Source: Alloascoidea africana
Lineage: Eukaryota; Ascomycota; Alloascoideomycetes; Alloascoideales; Alloascoideaceae
Reading direction: 5' to 3'
Assembly: GCA_030581615.1 (NCBI GenBank)
Contig: JAKTTT010000002.1
Location: 124,001-188,000, forward strand
Length of the DNA stretch: 64,000 nucleotides
Shown here: positions 8,945 to 19,834 of the stretch, piece after piece
Layout of the letters: the number at the start of each line of letters is the position of its first letter
Numbering within the stretch: position 1 is the first letter of the stretch
Program-made: the position numbers and the translations under genes
The notes under the pieces: model-generated
What the model saw: the letters and a program-made list of their open reading frames with translations, nothing else
Told to the model about the DNA's origin: nothing
Database searches by the model: none

Positions 8945-11014
8945 GCAACTGCTGCTGAAGAACGAGTTACTTAGAAACTCTTGTTCTGGTTTATGTTTGC
9001 AAATGCCTTGTTATATTCCCTATATTTCCAATTTTTCCTTACTTTTTTTCAGTAGCCTTTTGAGTTCTTGAAAAACGAGAAATCTGTGTCTTGTTGAGCT
9101 TTCGCCATGGTATTTTCTTTTACATATATTGTTTAGAAGCAAATACATAGTATAATAAGAATATAAAGCATGGAATATCGATGATAGAAGAGACACAAAA
9201 TGGACGTTTTGACTGCATGTTTATGTTATTTGTTGAGATTTCGGTCCACTAAACATTGGTTTAGTGAGAAAATTGCTATTGTTAAACATTAATGAACAAA
9301 TAAAGGCACTCCATTGTCAAGATCATCAATAGATTCTGAAAATGGAGGCAATCCTTTTTATCGACTTCAATTTTCCTCCATGAAGCCAATTGATACAACA
9401 TAGCTTCAATCCATCATGTTTTCCACGCTTGAACATTTGAATGGCTCTGCAAACGTATCAACTCAATTTTAATCATGTCTGAAATCAAACCGTCAATAGT
9501 CCAGGTCTCAAAGACTGACGATTTATATGCGTCAAGCGAAACAAATGGTATTTAAATGTTATGTTCAAAAAAACTGAATCGACAAGTCTAACTTAAAGCT
9601 TGATCTCTTTCATTTATCTACTCTACAAATAGCAAACTTCCAACAATCCCGGAGTTCAGCTACCACTCAAATCTATACATGTCTTGAGCCTGACATCTCA
9701 GGGCATCTTATCGTTTCAATCTAAAATAGAATAGCAAGCTGTACAGAACTATTTCCAATCACCTGCTTCCCAAAACCAACCCCTTTTCCAACTTCCTAGA
9801 CTAAAAATAGTCCAGGAAGGATTCGAGCCCTTGTGGTTTCTTCTATTGGGCCCTCCAATCTAAGCAATCCCTGAAGCATGGGCAACTGGCCAGTAAGAAC
9901 TGAAAGAAGCCACACAACCTTTATGCAACGGTGTTATAACATTGTGAGAGTCTTGTCAACATAGGCCATACCCATGGACCGATTTTTCTGAAAGAAAGAA
10001 ACAAGCTTTGAGGTTGTAGTTGTGAAGTTCAACCAGGGCAAGGGTTCCTTAACTTCCTAAACTGTACGGTAATATACTGCTTGGCCGCAGACTTGCAAAA
10101 GGTTATTGTACTGCAATAAATGCTTGGCTCAACAGTGTCGCCATTCCAATCGCCGACCATGGTATTAAACAGTGCAACTGCAATGCCAAAGTTAACTTGT
10201 TCCAGCAAAATTCGTACGGCACACTTCCCATGCTCATCCAAAACTTTTTTCGTTGGATTTGCTCTGCTTAGGAAATAAAGGCACAATGCATCGATCGCGA
10301 TGGCATTTCTTAAGAGGATACTTCTTAATTAACAAACAAAATTGTTGTTATAACCATCCAAAGGCAAATGAACTGAAGATCCCCTTTCTTAACCCTGCAC
10401 TAGCAATCATCAATTTTCTCGCTAATATCGATTTCAGGCTCAGTCGTAAATTTAAGGTGGCCAGTCCCCAAATGTGATGGTTACTTTCATCTCCTCTAGT
10501 TCTCTGCTTTTAAGGAACCAAGTACATCTCACCAGCATCTACCATTGGAAACACACGCAAAGCTAATGATAGCTTTTTCTGATCGGAAAGCGCACCTCTT
10601 GGTAACTTGTTGAGCTAATATATATAAGCCATTTGGAATATACATTACACAATATTATTGATTACGCTCTATCCCAGATTTTATATTACAAAGTGGCATT
10701 AAAAAGACCTACAGATGTTTTCGCTAAGTGGAGTTGGCAACCAATACATATCCAGATAAAAATTGCTTACTCTATTCTGAAAACTTTTGCTTAAAACAAA
10801 GATAGAGTCAAAAGAACTACAAAATCTACAAGATAGTTAAAACATTCGGAAAAAAAATTAGTAATTCTAAATCATAGCAGTAAGAAAAATAATGCATAAA
10901 ACACATTTAAAGGCACTCAAAAATCTATAGAAAGAAACAGAAAACTAGCATAAGATGTTACAAAGCCTAGGAACAAAAGAGGGAAAGGAGCAGCCAAAGA
11001 AGATAGAAGTAAGA
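8945..11014. other. 2.1-kb convergent gap without a recognisable gene
   Basis: Lies between the 3' ends of CUE5 and the ferric reductase. Open frames are short and resemble nothing I know. A T-arm-like GGCTCGAATCC (minus strand, near 9828) is not backed by an A-box or a pairing acceptor stem. I see no coding gene; a non-coding transcript is possible but not supported. Confidence 0.5.
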
Positions 11015-13225
11015 TTACCATAACTGAGTTTCTTCAAACAGATCAACACGACCATTACACTTATCCATATGCTTAGCAACAGATTTGCGAATCGTGTCTG
11101 ACATGATATCAGGGCCACAGGATATGATCCCCACAGACCCAACAGTAGTTGTGATTTCTTCACTGACAATAGCCTCCAGATCTGGTCTTCCCTGTCTGAA
11201 TTCAATATATGGATAGTTTGCAATGTTAAAGACGTAGTCTTCCTTAGATGATGTCTGACTCAAAGCCTTCTCCTTGCTATTTAGATCATCGTTTGAGCCA
11301 CTGAGATTGGAATCTTCCTTGGTATCGCCAATGCTTTCGCCAGAAGATTCCTCAATGCTGATCTTCTTTTGCTCCTGGAATTGGTTGATGGAGTCTTTCG
11401 TGACATATACAATTGCCTGAACATTTTCACCTCTAATCCTCTCAATTTCCTTTTGAATCCATGAAAAGGATGAAAAGTATCGAATGACCCATACAAACAC
11501 AATTTTTTGCTTACTATTCTTGCTTGCCAAATCTTGGGCGTTGCAAATGGCAGTTGGAATTCCATGACCTGCTGTGACTAGCAAAGCTGTATCGTACTTG
11601 TGAATAGGTGCCCTAGTACCATAAGGACCTTCAATGAAAGTGACAATATCCGCCTTGTTCCCAGGAACTTTGAGCAAGTAATTATACACATCCTTCGTGA
11701 CTCCTCCTTTGCATTTGAAAACAATGCTGATTTCCTTTTCGTTAACATCACTAGAAGAAATGATAGTAAAGGGATGGGACTGCCAAAAGTGTTTAGGTCT
11801 CAGTATATACATGAAAACATAAGCACCAGGGAAGGGTTTCCAAAACCGTGGACGGGCAATTGTCATTTTCATGGTTTCTTCGTCTTGGAACAATTCGAAC
11901 TGAGCTTTTCTGAATATTCCAAACCAAACGATACGGACAATTCTGATAAATCGGTCAAAGCACCAGACTGACATTGCAGCATACACATATTCCATCCACC
12001 CCAATGTAATACAATGATACCAACAACCCACAACAAAAAGAGCCGCGAAAATAATGTGAAGGATGAGGAATGTTTCGTAAACCTGTTTTCTGAAAATAAA
12101 CAGAGCCTGGAAACAAAGCAAGCCAGCCATGGTTGTTGCCACAATACCCCATCTAAAGTAAGTATCTTCGAGATAATTCTTATAGGAATGTAGAACCAGT
12201 GCAAAATGAGTATACCCAACTGAATGGATCAAGGCATTCACTGTCATTCCTCTTGCAATCCACTTGTGGAAAACAATGAAGGTTTCGTACTTCCATCCTG
12301 TTACCCATAGCAAAAAGTTGTTTCTCCCGGCAAACAAAAACAAGGCTGGGAAATGAATAAACGCAACAATTCCTGCTCTGTCTGCCAAGTATCTCGTCAC
12401 CTGGAGTTCAATAGTGTCGTAAAAACCGTTTGGTAAGTATACATCATAGGTCACCGAAAGAAGAGTAATAAGAATGATGACATATCCAATAACAGCAAGC
12501 GATTCGGCTCTCGTTGGAATCAACATTGTTATTTTCCACAACGGTGTGATATGTTTCGATCTACCAAAGGCGGGGATGGTAATAAATTTACGGAACCCAT
12601 TAACAAGTGAATTTCCTTTGAGATTGAGAATAGCTTTGGGAAAGAGATAATTGCCCAGGTTTAGAACTCCCCCAATGAGTATTACTAGACACCAGTAGGC
12701 CATCATTGCTCCACCATAATAATCATTAATTCCCATTTGGTTGTACCATGTGTTATATGTTTTGAGCATCAATAGGATCGGCTCTCGCAAAGGTCTGATC
12801 GGTGCGAACTGTGGTGCCGTTGCATTAAAACCGGGAGAAGAAGATTCGACCACATATTGGGTACCATTTTCATAGACCTCTATCATTTTGTCTATAGTGA
12901 GTTTTTCCTCCAGCTCACCGTACGCATTGCAAGCGTGCTGGGCTTGCTTATATGCTCCTTGAAGTATCTTGTCAGAACCTTTAGAGTGGTCATTTAAACA
13001 AATCATGATCGACGCAAGACCTTGTGGTGTTGTACAAGGGCAATGGTAGTACACTTTAGAGACACAATTGTAGTTCATCCCTGCAAGATTGTTCATACAA
13101 GAGTAAAAGAGTGTAGAATCATAACCCTCTTTTGCATGTACTTGATAACTTCCAAGGGATAGTATCAATAAGGTTATTGACAACAGATGCCCCCCGAAGG
13201 TTTGACCGAATTTTGCTATTTTCAT
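11015..13225 (-). CDS. Ferric/cupric-chelate reductase (FRE family)
   Basis: 736 residues, no intron. A signal peptide (about 1-31, ending VHA) leads into a Cys-rich extracellular domain (CPCTTP, CLND), then about seven membrane segments. The ferric-reductase transmembrane domain has paired heme-ligand histidines in FHKWIARGMTVNALIHSVGY and further on near LILHIIFA and GCWYHC. The cytosolic part has the FAD motif HPFTI (in QSHPFTIIS) and NADPH-binding elements LLVTAGHGIPTAI and ISCGPDIMSDTIRKS near the end. It would reduce Fe3+/Cu2+ at the plasma membrane (or vacuole) with NADPH electrons before uptake. Yeasts have many FRE paralogues, so no gene number is assigned. An insert of charged residues (about 620-670) between the NADPH motifs is common in this family. 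TATA and CCAAT elements lie upstream. Confidence 0.92.
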   Translation of the reverse strand: MKIAKFGQTFGGHLLSITLLILSLGSYQVHAKEGYDSTLFYSCMNNLAGMNYNCVSKVYYHCPCTTPQGLASIMICLNDHSKGSDKILQGAYKQAQHACNAYGELEEKLTIDKMIEVYENGTQYVVESSSPGFNATAPQFAPIRPLREPILLMLKTYNTWYNQMGINDYYGGAMMAYWCLVILIGGVLNLGNYLFPKAILNLKGNSLVNGFRKFITIPAFGRSKHITPLWKITMLIPTRAESLAVIGYVIILITLLSVTYDVYLPNGFYDTIELQVTRYLADRAGIVAFIHFPALFLFAGRNNFLLWVTGWKYETFIVFHKWIARGMTVNALIHSVGYTHFALVLHSYKNYLEDTYFRWGIVATTMAGLLCFQALFIFRKQVYETFLILHIIFAALFVVGCWYHCITLGWMEYVYAAMSVWCFDRFIRIVRIVWFGIFRKAQFELFQDEETMKMTIARPRFWKPFPGAYVFMYILRPKHFWQSHPFTIISSSDVNEKEISIVFKCKGGVTKDVYNYLLKVPGNKADIVTFIEGPYGTRAPIHKYDTALLVTAGHGIPTAICNAQDLASKNSKQKIVFVWVIRYFSSFSWIQKEIERIRGENVQAIVYVTKDSINQFQEQKKISIEESSGESIGDTKEDSNLSGSNDDLNSKEKALSQTSSKEDYVFNIANYPYIEFRQGRPDLEAIVSEEITTTVGSVGIISCGPDIMSDTIRKSVAKHMDKCNGRVDLFEETQLW

Positions 13226-13386
13226 CCTTCCAGGTCTTGTCGAATGTGGAATCCCAGATGTTAAAACACTAATGGAGAGTGTGTTGGATGGAAGCCAGGA
13301 AAGAAACTAGAGAGTGAGTCACCTAGTTAATACTTTTTGGATGATTGCTTTGACTTGAGAGAGAAAAAAAGATACATCGGGGGTCT

Positions 13387-13392
13387 TATATA
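13387..13392 (-). promoter_or_regulatory. TATATA box of the ferric reductase gene
   Basis: TATATA about 165 bp upstream of the ATG at 13225, followed on the plus strand by an A-tract. A TATA-type promoter suits an inducible iron-uptake gene. Confidence 0.5.
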
Positions 13393-13457
13393 CTTGAAAA
13401 AAAAAGCACAGAAAATCAAAGTTTGTCTTTTGAGAGCTGTTGAAACAAAAGATATGG

Positions 13458-13468
13458 CCAATGAGTCA
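13458..13468 (+). promoter_or_regulatory. Overlapping CCAAT and TGAGTCA sites upstream of the ferric reductase
   Basis: CCAAT (13458-13462) overlaps TGAGTCA (13462-13468), about 235 bp upstream of the start. CCAAT is the HAP-complex core, which controls iron genes in several fungi; TGAGTCA is the Gcn4/AP-1 core. Both are short and could be chance. Confidence 0.35.
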
Positions 13469-16400
13469 ATCAGAAATTAAATTATAACAGTTTCCATCCA
13501 TGTCTTGTTCAAATCTTATAGATCAAGCCATCTTTGCGGTTTACGGACCCCTTGGGGCTCTAAAGTAAGTTTGGCATATTTCCTCCACTGATCAAACTGA
13601 TTGATCTGATAAAATGTTTTCAGGTCGTATGCATAACCGGAAAAAAAAAAGGTTTGAAAAAGCTTGGTTTCTCTAATTTTCTTGGTTTTTCTCTCGCTTT
13701 CATCGGTGAAACAATAGCTGAGATTTTTTTTAAAAAAATAGAAGATACTAATGAACTTGACTTGCACGATTTGAAAGTGAAGGTGCTTCTAGTTTTGGGC
13801 GAGCATTCCTCCTGTAAGCAAGTGTGTTGCCCTCTCCTCTGTGCATGAGGGTGTGTGGCATTCCAATATCTTGAGATTGTCTTACTTATGTCTGGAGTAT
13901 TTCCTTTTTGGTTTTACAGGCCAATAGCTACCAGAAGAAATAAAAGACAAAAGGACCAAGCTCTAAATATAATTTGCCGTTTGCTTTTGCGCTTCTCTCC
14001 CCATATGCTGATGTTGATCTTCAAAGGATCTAAGGGTATGTTCTCTCAGGGTATTCGTGCAGTGGCCTAATTTTGCGGATTGGTTCCGCGCTTCCAAAGT
14101 TTAATGGCAGCTCAAGTATAATTAACAACTTTATATCTGGTGTATCGAAGAAATTTAATCTTTGGACGAAGCTGCTGTTGTCGAATAAGAATCAAGGATT
14201 GGAGTACTTTGGAAAGAAAGTGCTATTCAACCGAAACTTTCAGGATTTTGTATTGCTTTAACAAATTTATTGTAGTAATAAGAAGTGCAAATAAGAAGAG
14301 ATTCAGGGAACAACCAGATTTCTCAAAATTATAAGCTCATCTTGGCTTTTTGTGGTTGCCTTGGCGTGGTCTTAGCTTACACAAACTCTATTTACCCAGA
14401 GAATATAAAGGGAAGAGAACTGATTTTATAGATAGGATCACAACAAATAGAGTACCGTTGTAAGGCCATCATTGCATTTTGTGGTTTCAAGCTCTTCTCT
14501 GGCAGAAGTCTCACTTTTTACAACTCTATGTACACAAAAACACGGAGTAGATACAGAAAAGGAGAGAAATAATACCCTGATGTCTTTAAATTCGGGAAGT
14601 TTTTCGGAACGTCTGAGTTCTCGGAACACATTTCATTTGTTTAAAACATGTCAGGGTCTAGTCACGTTCAATTTCCAAATCCTACTTGAATCATTTGAAC
14701 CGTTAAAGGAGCCCCCTTTCAAAGTGTCATTCTGTTTTTCCAATCGCTTCTTTTGTGTGGCTTTGTATTTTTTTTTCTCAGTTGGCTTCGCGGCAGTCTC
14801 GCATAGAGTTTTCAGAATCGTTTCCTCATCTTGCTTAACACAAACTTGGTCTATAATAGAGTCATTATGTTGTTAACCGTCTCTATTGAGGAATTTCATT
14901 GATTTAGTTTACGCCGAATGGTAGGCCCATCATCTTAAACGATAAAGCTTAGAATTTCGGGCATAGCTCTTTCTTTAAGCTGGAAGACAGAAATATTTGC
15001 TTACTATCGCTCCTTCCCAAATGGGGTAAGATTTCCAAAGTTCTGAAAGATTTGGGTATCATCACTTTTTGAGCTTTGAAAAGATGATACTATGGCAGCG
15101 CTAGCTTCCTGATTTGTGCCCTACTTCAGTTATATTACTGAATCATTTAAATATTTAACTGATCAAACCAATTGCTTCTTCCTTTTCATGAGCACGCCGT
15201 TTTGAGTGTAAATCATGTACAGTTTTCGCTGCGTTGGATCTTTTTGGTTTTCTAAGTTCAGCGTTGATCACTAGATGCAAAAAACTTCCAGCCCCATTGA
15301 GTTCCACTTTAAGAGTAGGAATTCGCACCTGCTTACGAGAGGTGACCTTCCAATGAGATATTTGGATGAAACTACATTAGCCGTATAATTATTATCAAGA
15401 ATGAAAAAACCGGCCTAATCCCAAGCTTAGGCCGACATGTAGTTGCTTTATATCTTAAATTTGTCAATTGTCTTTTGAGGAAATCTTTTTCTCTGGTTGT
15501 TACCTTCTTATCTGAGAAAGTCTTTGGCTTGTCTATGTCCATTCAACACCTTTAGTAAATTCTTCTTTCATCACCAGAGGACATGGAGCAACCTCAATAG
15601 GATTAATCCAGTTCCTGTTAACCATTTGCACGTAAAAGCAATTGGTTGTACGAGAAAAGCGCATCTTTTAGCCATCCTATTCATATCCCCCCAAACGGGA
15701 TAGATGATATTCTACAAAGACAAAAAACAATGGGCATAAACTTGAACTCAGTTTATGAATTTCAATACTAATTGTTGATACAGTATAATGAATGACACAT
15801 GTAAATTTATGACAGAAACCTTTCCATGCTGATTTTAAAGGCACATCCTATGGGCAAAACTCAAAAAGGTTATAAATTTTTTTCTTGCCCCTCAATCAAC
15901 ACCATCGGACAGTATTGAGGGATGCCTCAAGGCAAGCCGGTAGATTAAAGTAGAGGGTAGACTATTCCCTAGAAAAATACCCGTTACTGTGCTTTGCATG
16001 ACCAAAGAAGAGCTTACGAAAGTTGGGCATGAGAGAAAGTAATTTTGACAAGTGTGAAGTTAGAAGAAATGTAATGTTCATCTATACAGGACATTGCCTG
16101 AACCAGTATTGCTCAGTTTCTACAAGCGTTGAGCTGTTACTAATGGGCAAAACGGCCTGACACAATAAAAGAAGGGATGCCTATTATTCACGGTGGAGCG
16201 TCTCCAGAATGCAAATGGTACGTACTAACCGATGTAGACCAGTGACCAAATAAATTATATTCACAGATTCTTTAAGTTTGACCATTAATCCATCGCAAGC
16301 GATTTTCAGCTCATAAACACTCATACCTCCGTGGACACTTGATGATTCACTGTTTGTGATATCATTTAATATGATCAAAGAGTTTCATATTCTCAGTCAA

Positions 16401-19400
16401 CTATAATCCAGTTGATTAGCATGATGATGGCAATGCTATTTACATTGAAGAGCATGCTGAAGATTGGTTTGATCGAGGGCCAGCTGATGATCTTCCACTC
16501 TGGTCCTAATGGAACATGTTAGAGATATGTTGTGAGCAGATGCTCTCTATAACTGCCAAGGAGACATCTTGATAGATTTTTAAAACCGGAAGAAAATGAC
16601 CTGCTGGTGTGTATCCAGTTTTGGTGGAAAGTCATGTATTTGCTGTTTTTCTTCTTATCAGGAGCAACATATTTGTTTTGATGTATTGCCTGGCAAACCC
16701 TACGATATCAAAAAAGCATCCCTCTCTTGCATTATTAAATGAATTTGTACAAAGATAGAAGCATTACTAATTTGCAACAATTTTTTATAGAGTTTGTTGT
16801 TTTCTACCTCAACCATAGTGTTTTTTTGATTTCTTGAAACCAAACAAATAATCTGACAGCTCTGAAAATTGTGTTCATTTCTTAAACATTGGTTTGCTTC
16901 TAGGAGTTCCAGACCTTATAGTTAGTCAATCTAAGATAAAATATCTGATCTATGCATTGCCCTTACACCAAAACTCTTTTATATCCTCTTTTCAAGGAGG
17001 GCAAGGGCATTATCCCGAAGTATCTCAAGTTGGTATGATCTATCTTAAAGCATCATTTGTATTGGGTTAATGCTAGTTAGGTGCCCAAATAGATCCTTTT
17101 CATATTGTACGTTTTTGAAGATGGAAGACAAATACAAAGCTTGCCTCGGATGAGTCAATCTTCGAAGACCTGTTGTTTCTCCTTTTACACAAAACCTCAG
17201 TCTAACTGTAGCTACTGTTTTAACCCTCAAAGTGGATATTTAGCACCCAGTGTAACAAATACACCACCCTTTAAGTTAGTTTATAGGAAGTAAATTTAGC
17301 ATATACAAGGTACCACACTAAAAGTAAATGAATGTTTTCCTGAACGAAAGAAAATCGTTAAATTTTTGAACGCTTACTCGTTTTTCCTTTATTTAAACAA
17401 ATACTTATTTAACAATCGTCTGGTACCGCAATAAGATTCAGCGTTCAGGAAATTGTTTTGTTCTTTTATATTCCTTTCTATCGCATTTTCTGACCCTGTG
17501 GAAAATAGCTATGATTTATTGATCATCACTGTCCAAGCGGATACTAATAGTCAATCTGTGCTCTGAAAAGTGAACTTGCAATTCCCCAGCTGTAACACCC
17601 CTCCTAAAAGGTTGATGGAAGATCAATCAGTAGTTTTAGATGATATAGAGTACATACCATTCTGTAAGGATGGCATGCCCTAACTGCCAGAGCCCACCCT
17701 AACTGGCTGACCTGATGCATGCACCTGCCAGCTATAAAACGGCCTCGGAATTTCCATTTCTAGAGATAATGCAGAAGAGTAATGCCTGATAGGAAACAGA
17801 AGATCACCTCCTACTTGCTTTAACTTCCGTTTAATACCACCATCTCCAGCATCTAAATGTTGGATTCTGTTCTAGAATTTTGGCGTATATGATTATTTGA
17901 CAACTACAGATCGTCTTGGCATTGCCTTCAACTTTTAGCTGTTGGGTTGATGCTACTAGTCTGAAGTTGAAAGGATCATGCATTCTTGCATGAGAGCTTT
18001 TTACGAGTCATGTTTTTCTTAAGCGTGAAAAGTCTAGATTTTAATGATAATGAAATGGGAATAATGTAATGCTACTTTCCCACCTTCTGGCCATAGCGGC
18101 TTGAAATTTTTTCCGGCCCAAGAAGAACACCTGGTTATTTCTTAATTTGTTGTGCAAAGGATAATACCCTCGCAGGCATGTACTATGACTAGGCCATTTT
18201 TATCAAGCACTCATCAGAATCGGTCTTTAAACGTAGACATCTGACACACGCCCTTCGTTAAAGGCACATGTCGTGCGGTTGCGTCCTTTCAAATGCAGGT
18301 ACCAAAGGTTGCCAGACGTCCGCGACCCGATTGAGTTTTTCTTACTTGTGTCCGCCTTAGCACAGGTTAAACCAGAAGGTTGATGACAATCTATCTAAGG
18401 GAAATGGAAGAACGGGGTGAAGACAGAACGTGGAAGTATCTACTAAGAATACTAGAGGCATCAAAAGTTACGTCTTCCTTGGGATATCTCACGCTACCAG
18501 GGCGATCAAAATACAAAACATGGGTCAGCCTAACTTGATGCAAGCGCCCAGCATAAGAAATCAGAGAGGACAAAAAGATCAAGCTGGTAAGAAAGGGGTA
18601 CTTATACATACAATAACAGACCATGTATACCAATACACAGCTCATTTCAAAGATTATCTACATAAATCTAGTTTTGATTCCAGAAACAATAAACACTATA
18701 AACTGCTTATGGTTCCTTGATTTTTTGCTTCGTACAAAGATATGCCTGTAGCTATTTGTACCTGCAAAACGAAAAATGCATGCTTTATCCTGAAACCAAG
18801 TGATAGCTCTTTTGTGCCTTGACATTGGAGGATGTTGCTCAAAGTCAACCGTTAGTAGTTATAATGTAGCGTTTAATATATGTTGGGGGCTCTTCGTTGT
18901 ACGAATGTCGGGCAGAAAGTTTCGTCTCTGTTTCGGAGGTCGCTTGAAACAGTTCCGGAAAATTTGGTATCTTTCAAGGATAGAACGCAACACGCTTTAT
19001 GCTTGGCAAAACCGCGATAAAAAGATGGAGAAGGAGCTGATGGCACGCCTTTTCATAACGCGATCCTTAACTTCTATTCTTTGCTTTTATCTGCCGGTGC
19101 GTGTCCGAACATGAAAACTAGTAAGGTTTAACAGAACCACAAGAATAGTGAAAAAGCGCTCTTAGTTTAAGTGTTTTTATCTAGAAAAAAAATCTTTTTT
19201 GGCACTGCCGATCGGTTCTCCATTGTTGTGACAATATTGTTGTAGTATTAAAATATTCTTTAATGAATTATTCAAGTTTGAATTCTACAACAAGAGACTT
19301 GTAGTTGTTAGGGCCTAAACATCTCTGTCAAGTCCTGGATTCCAGCCTCTATAAAAGTTCTATAAAACTGCAAAATGTGATAATCTATAGCTAGAGCTGA

Positions 19401-19541
19401 AATTGAATACACAATTGCGATCTAGAGTCCCATGGACTTGAGCCCATAATCTTGCAACTCAAAACTGAAACAAAACGTCCGCTTTGCCTCTGCCGTGCGC
19501 AAGGCAAAAAAATACTGAAAATCAGGAACCCCTTTGAGCAG

Positions 19542-19549
19542 TGCTGGTT
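19542..19549 (-). promoter_or_regulatory. Ace2/Swi5-type site in the CTS1 promoter
   Basis: TGCTGGTT on plus reads AACCAGCA on minus, an exact fit to the yeast Ace2/Swi5 consensus RRCCAGCR, about 290 bp upstream of the CTS1 ATG. In S. cerevisiae, Ace2 drives CTS1 in daughter cells for septum cleavage; the same control is inferred here. Confidence 0.5.
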
Positions 19550-19701
19550 TTATCCATTCGTCGACATATAATAGAAAAATCCCAAACTATTATTTTTGTA
19601 ATACCAACCATGCCTTTCTTACGTATGCGACTCTACTCCTGCAAGTCATCCAAAGCACTTTTACTGCCCCTTCTAGTAAAACCAGATGACGAACTTGGTT
19701 T

Positions 19702-19710
19702 TATATAAAG
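19702..19710 (+). promoter_or_regulatory. TATA box of CTS1
   Basis: TATATAAAG, 125 bp upstream of the ATG at 19835, followed by a pyrimidine- and A-rich leader typical of strongly expressed yeast genes. Confidence 0.6.
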
Positions 19711-19834
19711 ACCCCATCTGCCCTCAACTTTTAGTCTCAACATCACCAACCGTCTTTTCACTTTTGTATCATCAGCTGGCCTGATTCAATCTACCTATCT
19801 ACTTCACTCCTTTTACAACCAAAAACAACGAAAA

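Larger units (their letters stand above)
13226..19834. other. 6.6-kb gene desert between the ferric reductase and CTS1
   Basis: No open frame exceeds about 135 codons and none has recognisable motifs. The composition is AT-rich with scattered short hairpins: CGGCCTAA/TTAGGCCG (15411-15434) and CCCTCAAT/ATTGAGGG near 15900. I compared distinctive words at the two ends by eye and found no long inverted or direct repeat. The right end is the CTS1 promoter (TATA, Ace2-type site). The left end is the ferric reductase promoter. Confidence 0.6.

Noticed and set aside
9800-9900. tRNA-like T-arm (GGCTCGAATCC on minus)
   Set aside because: Only four of five T-stem pairs form, no A-box lies at the right distance, and no 5' acceptor strand pairs with the 3' side.
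13226-19834. Komagataella-style centromere with long inverted repeats
   Set aside because: No long inverted repeat was found by eye in either desert; kept only as a check to run, not as a feature.
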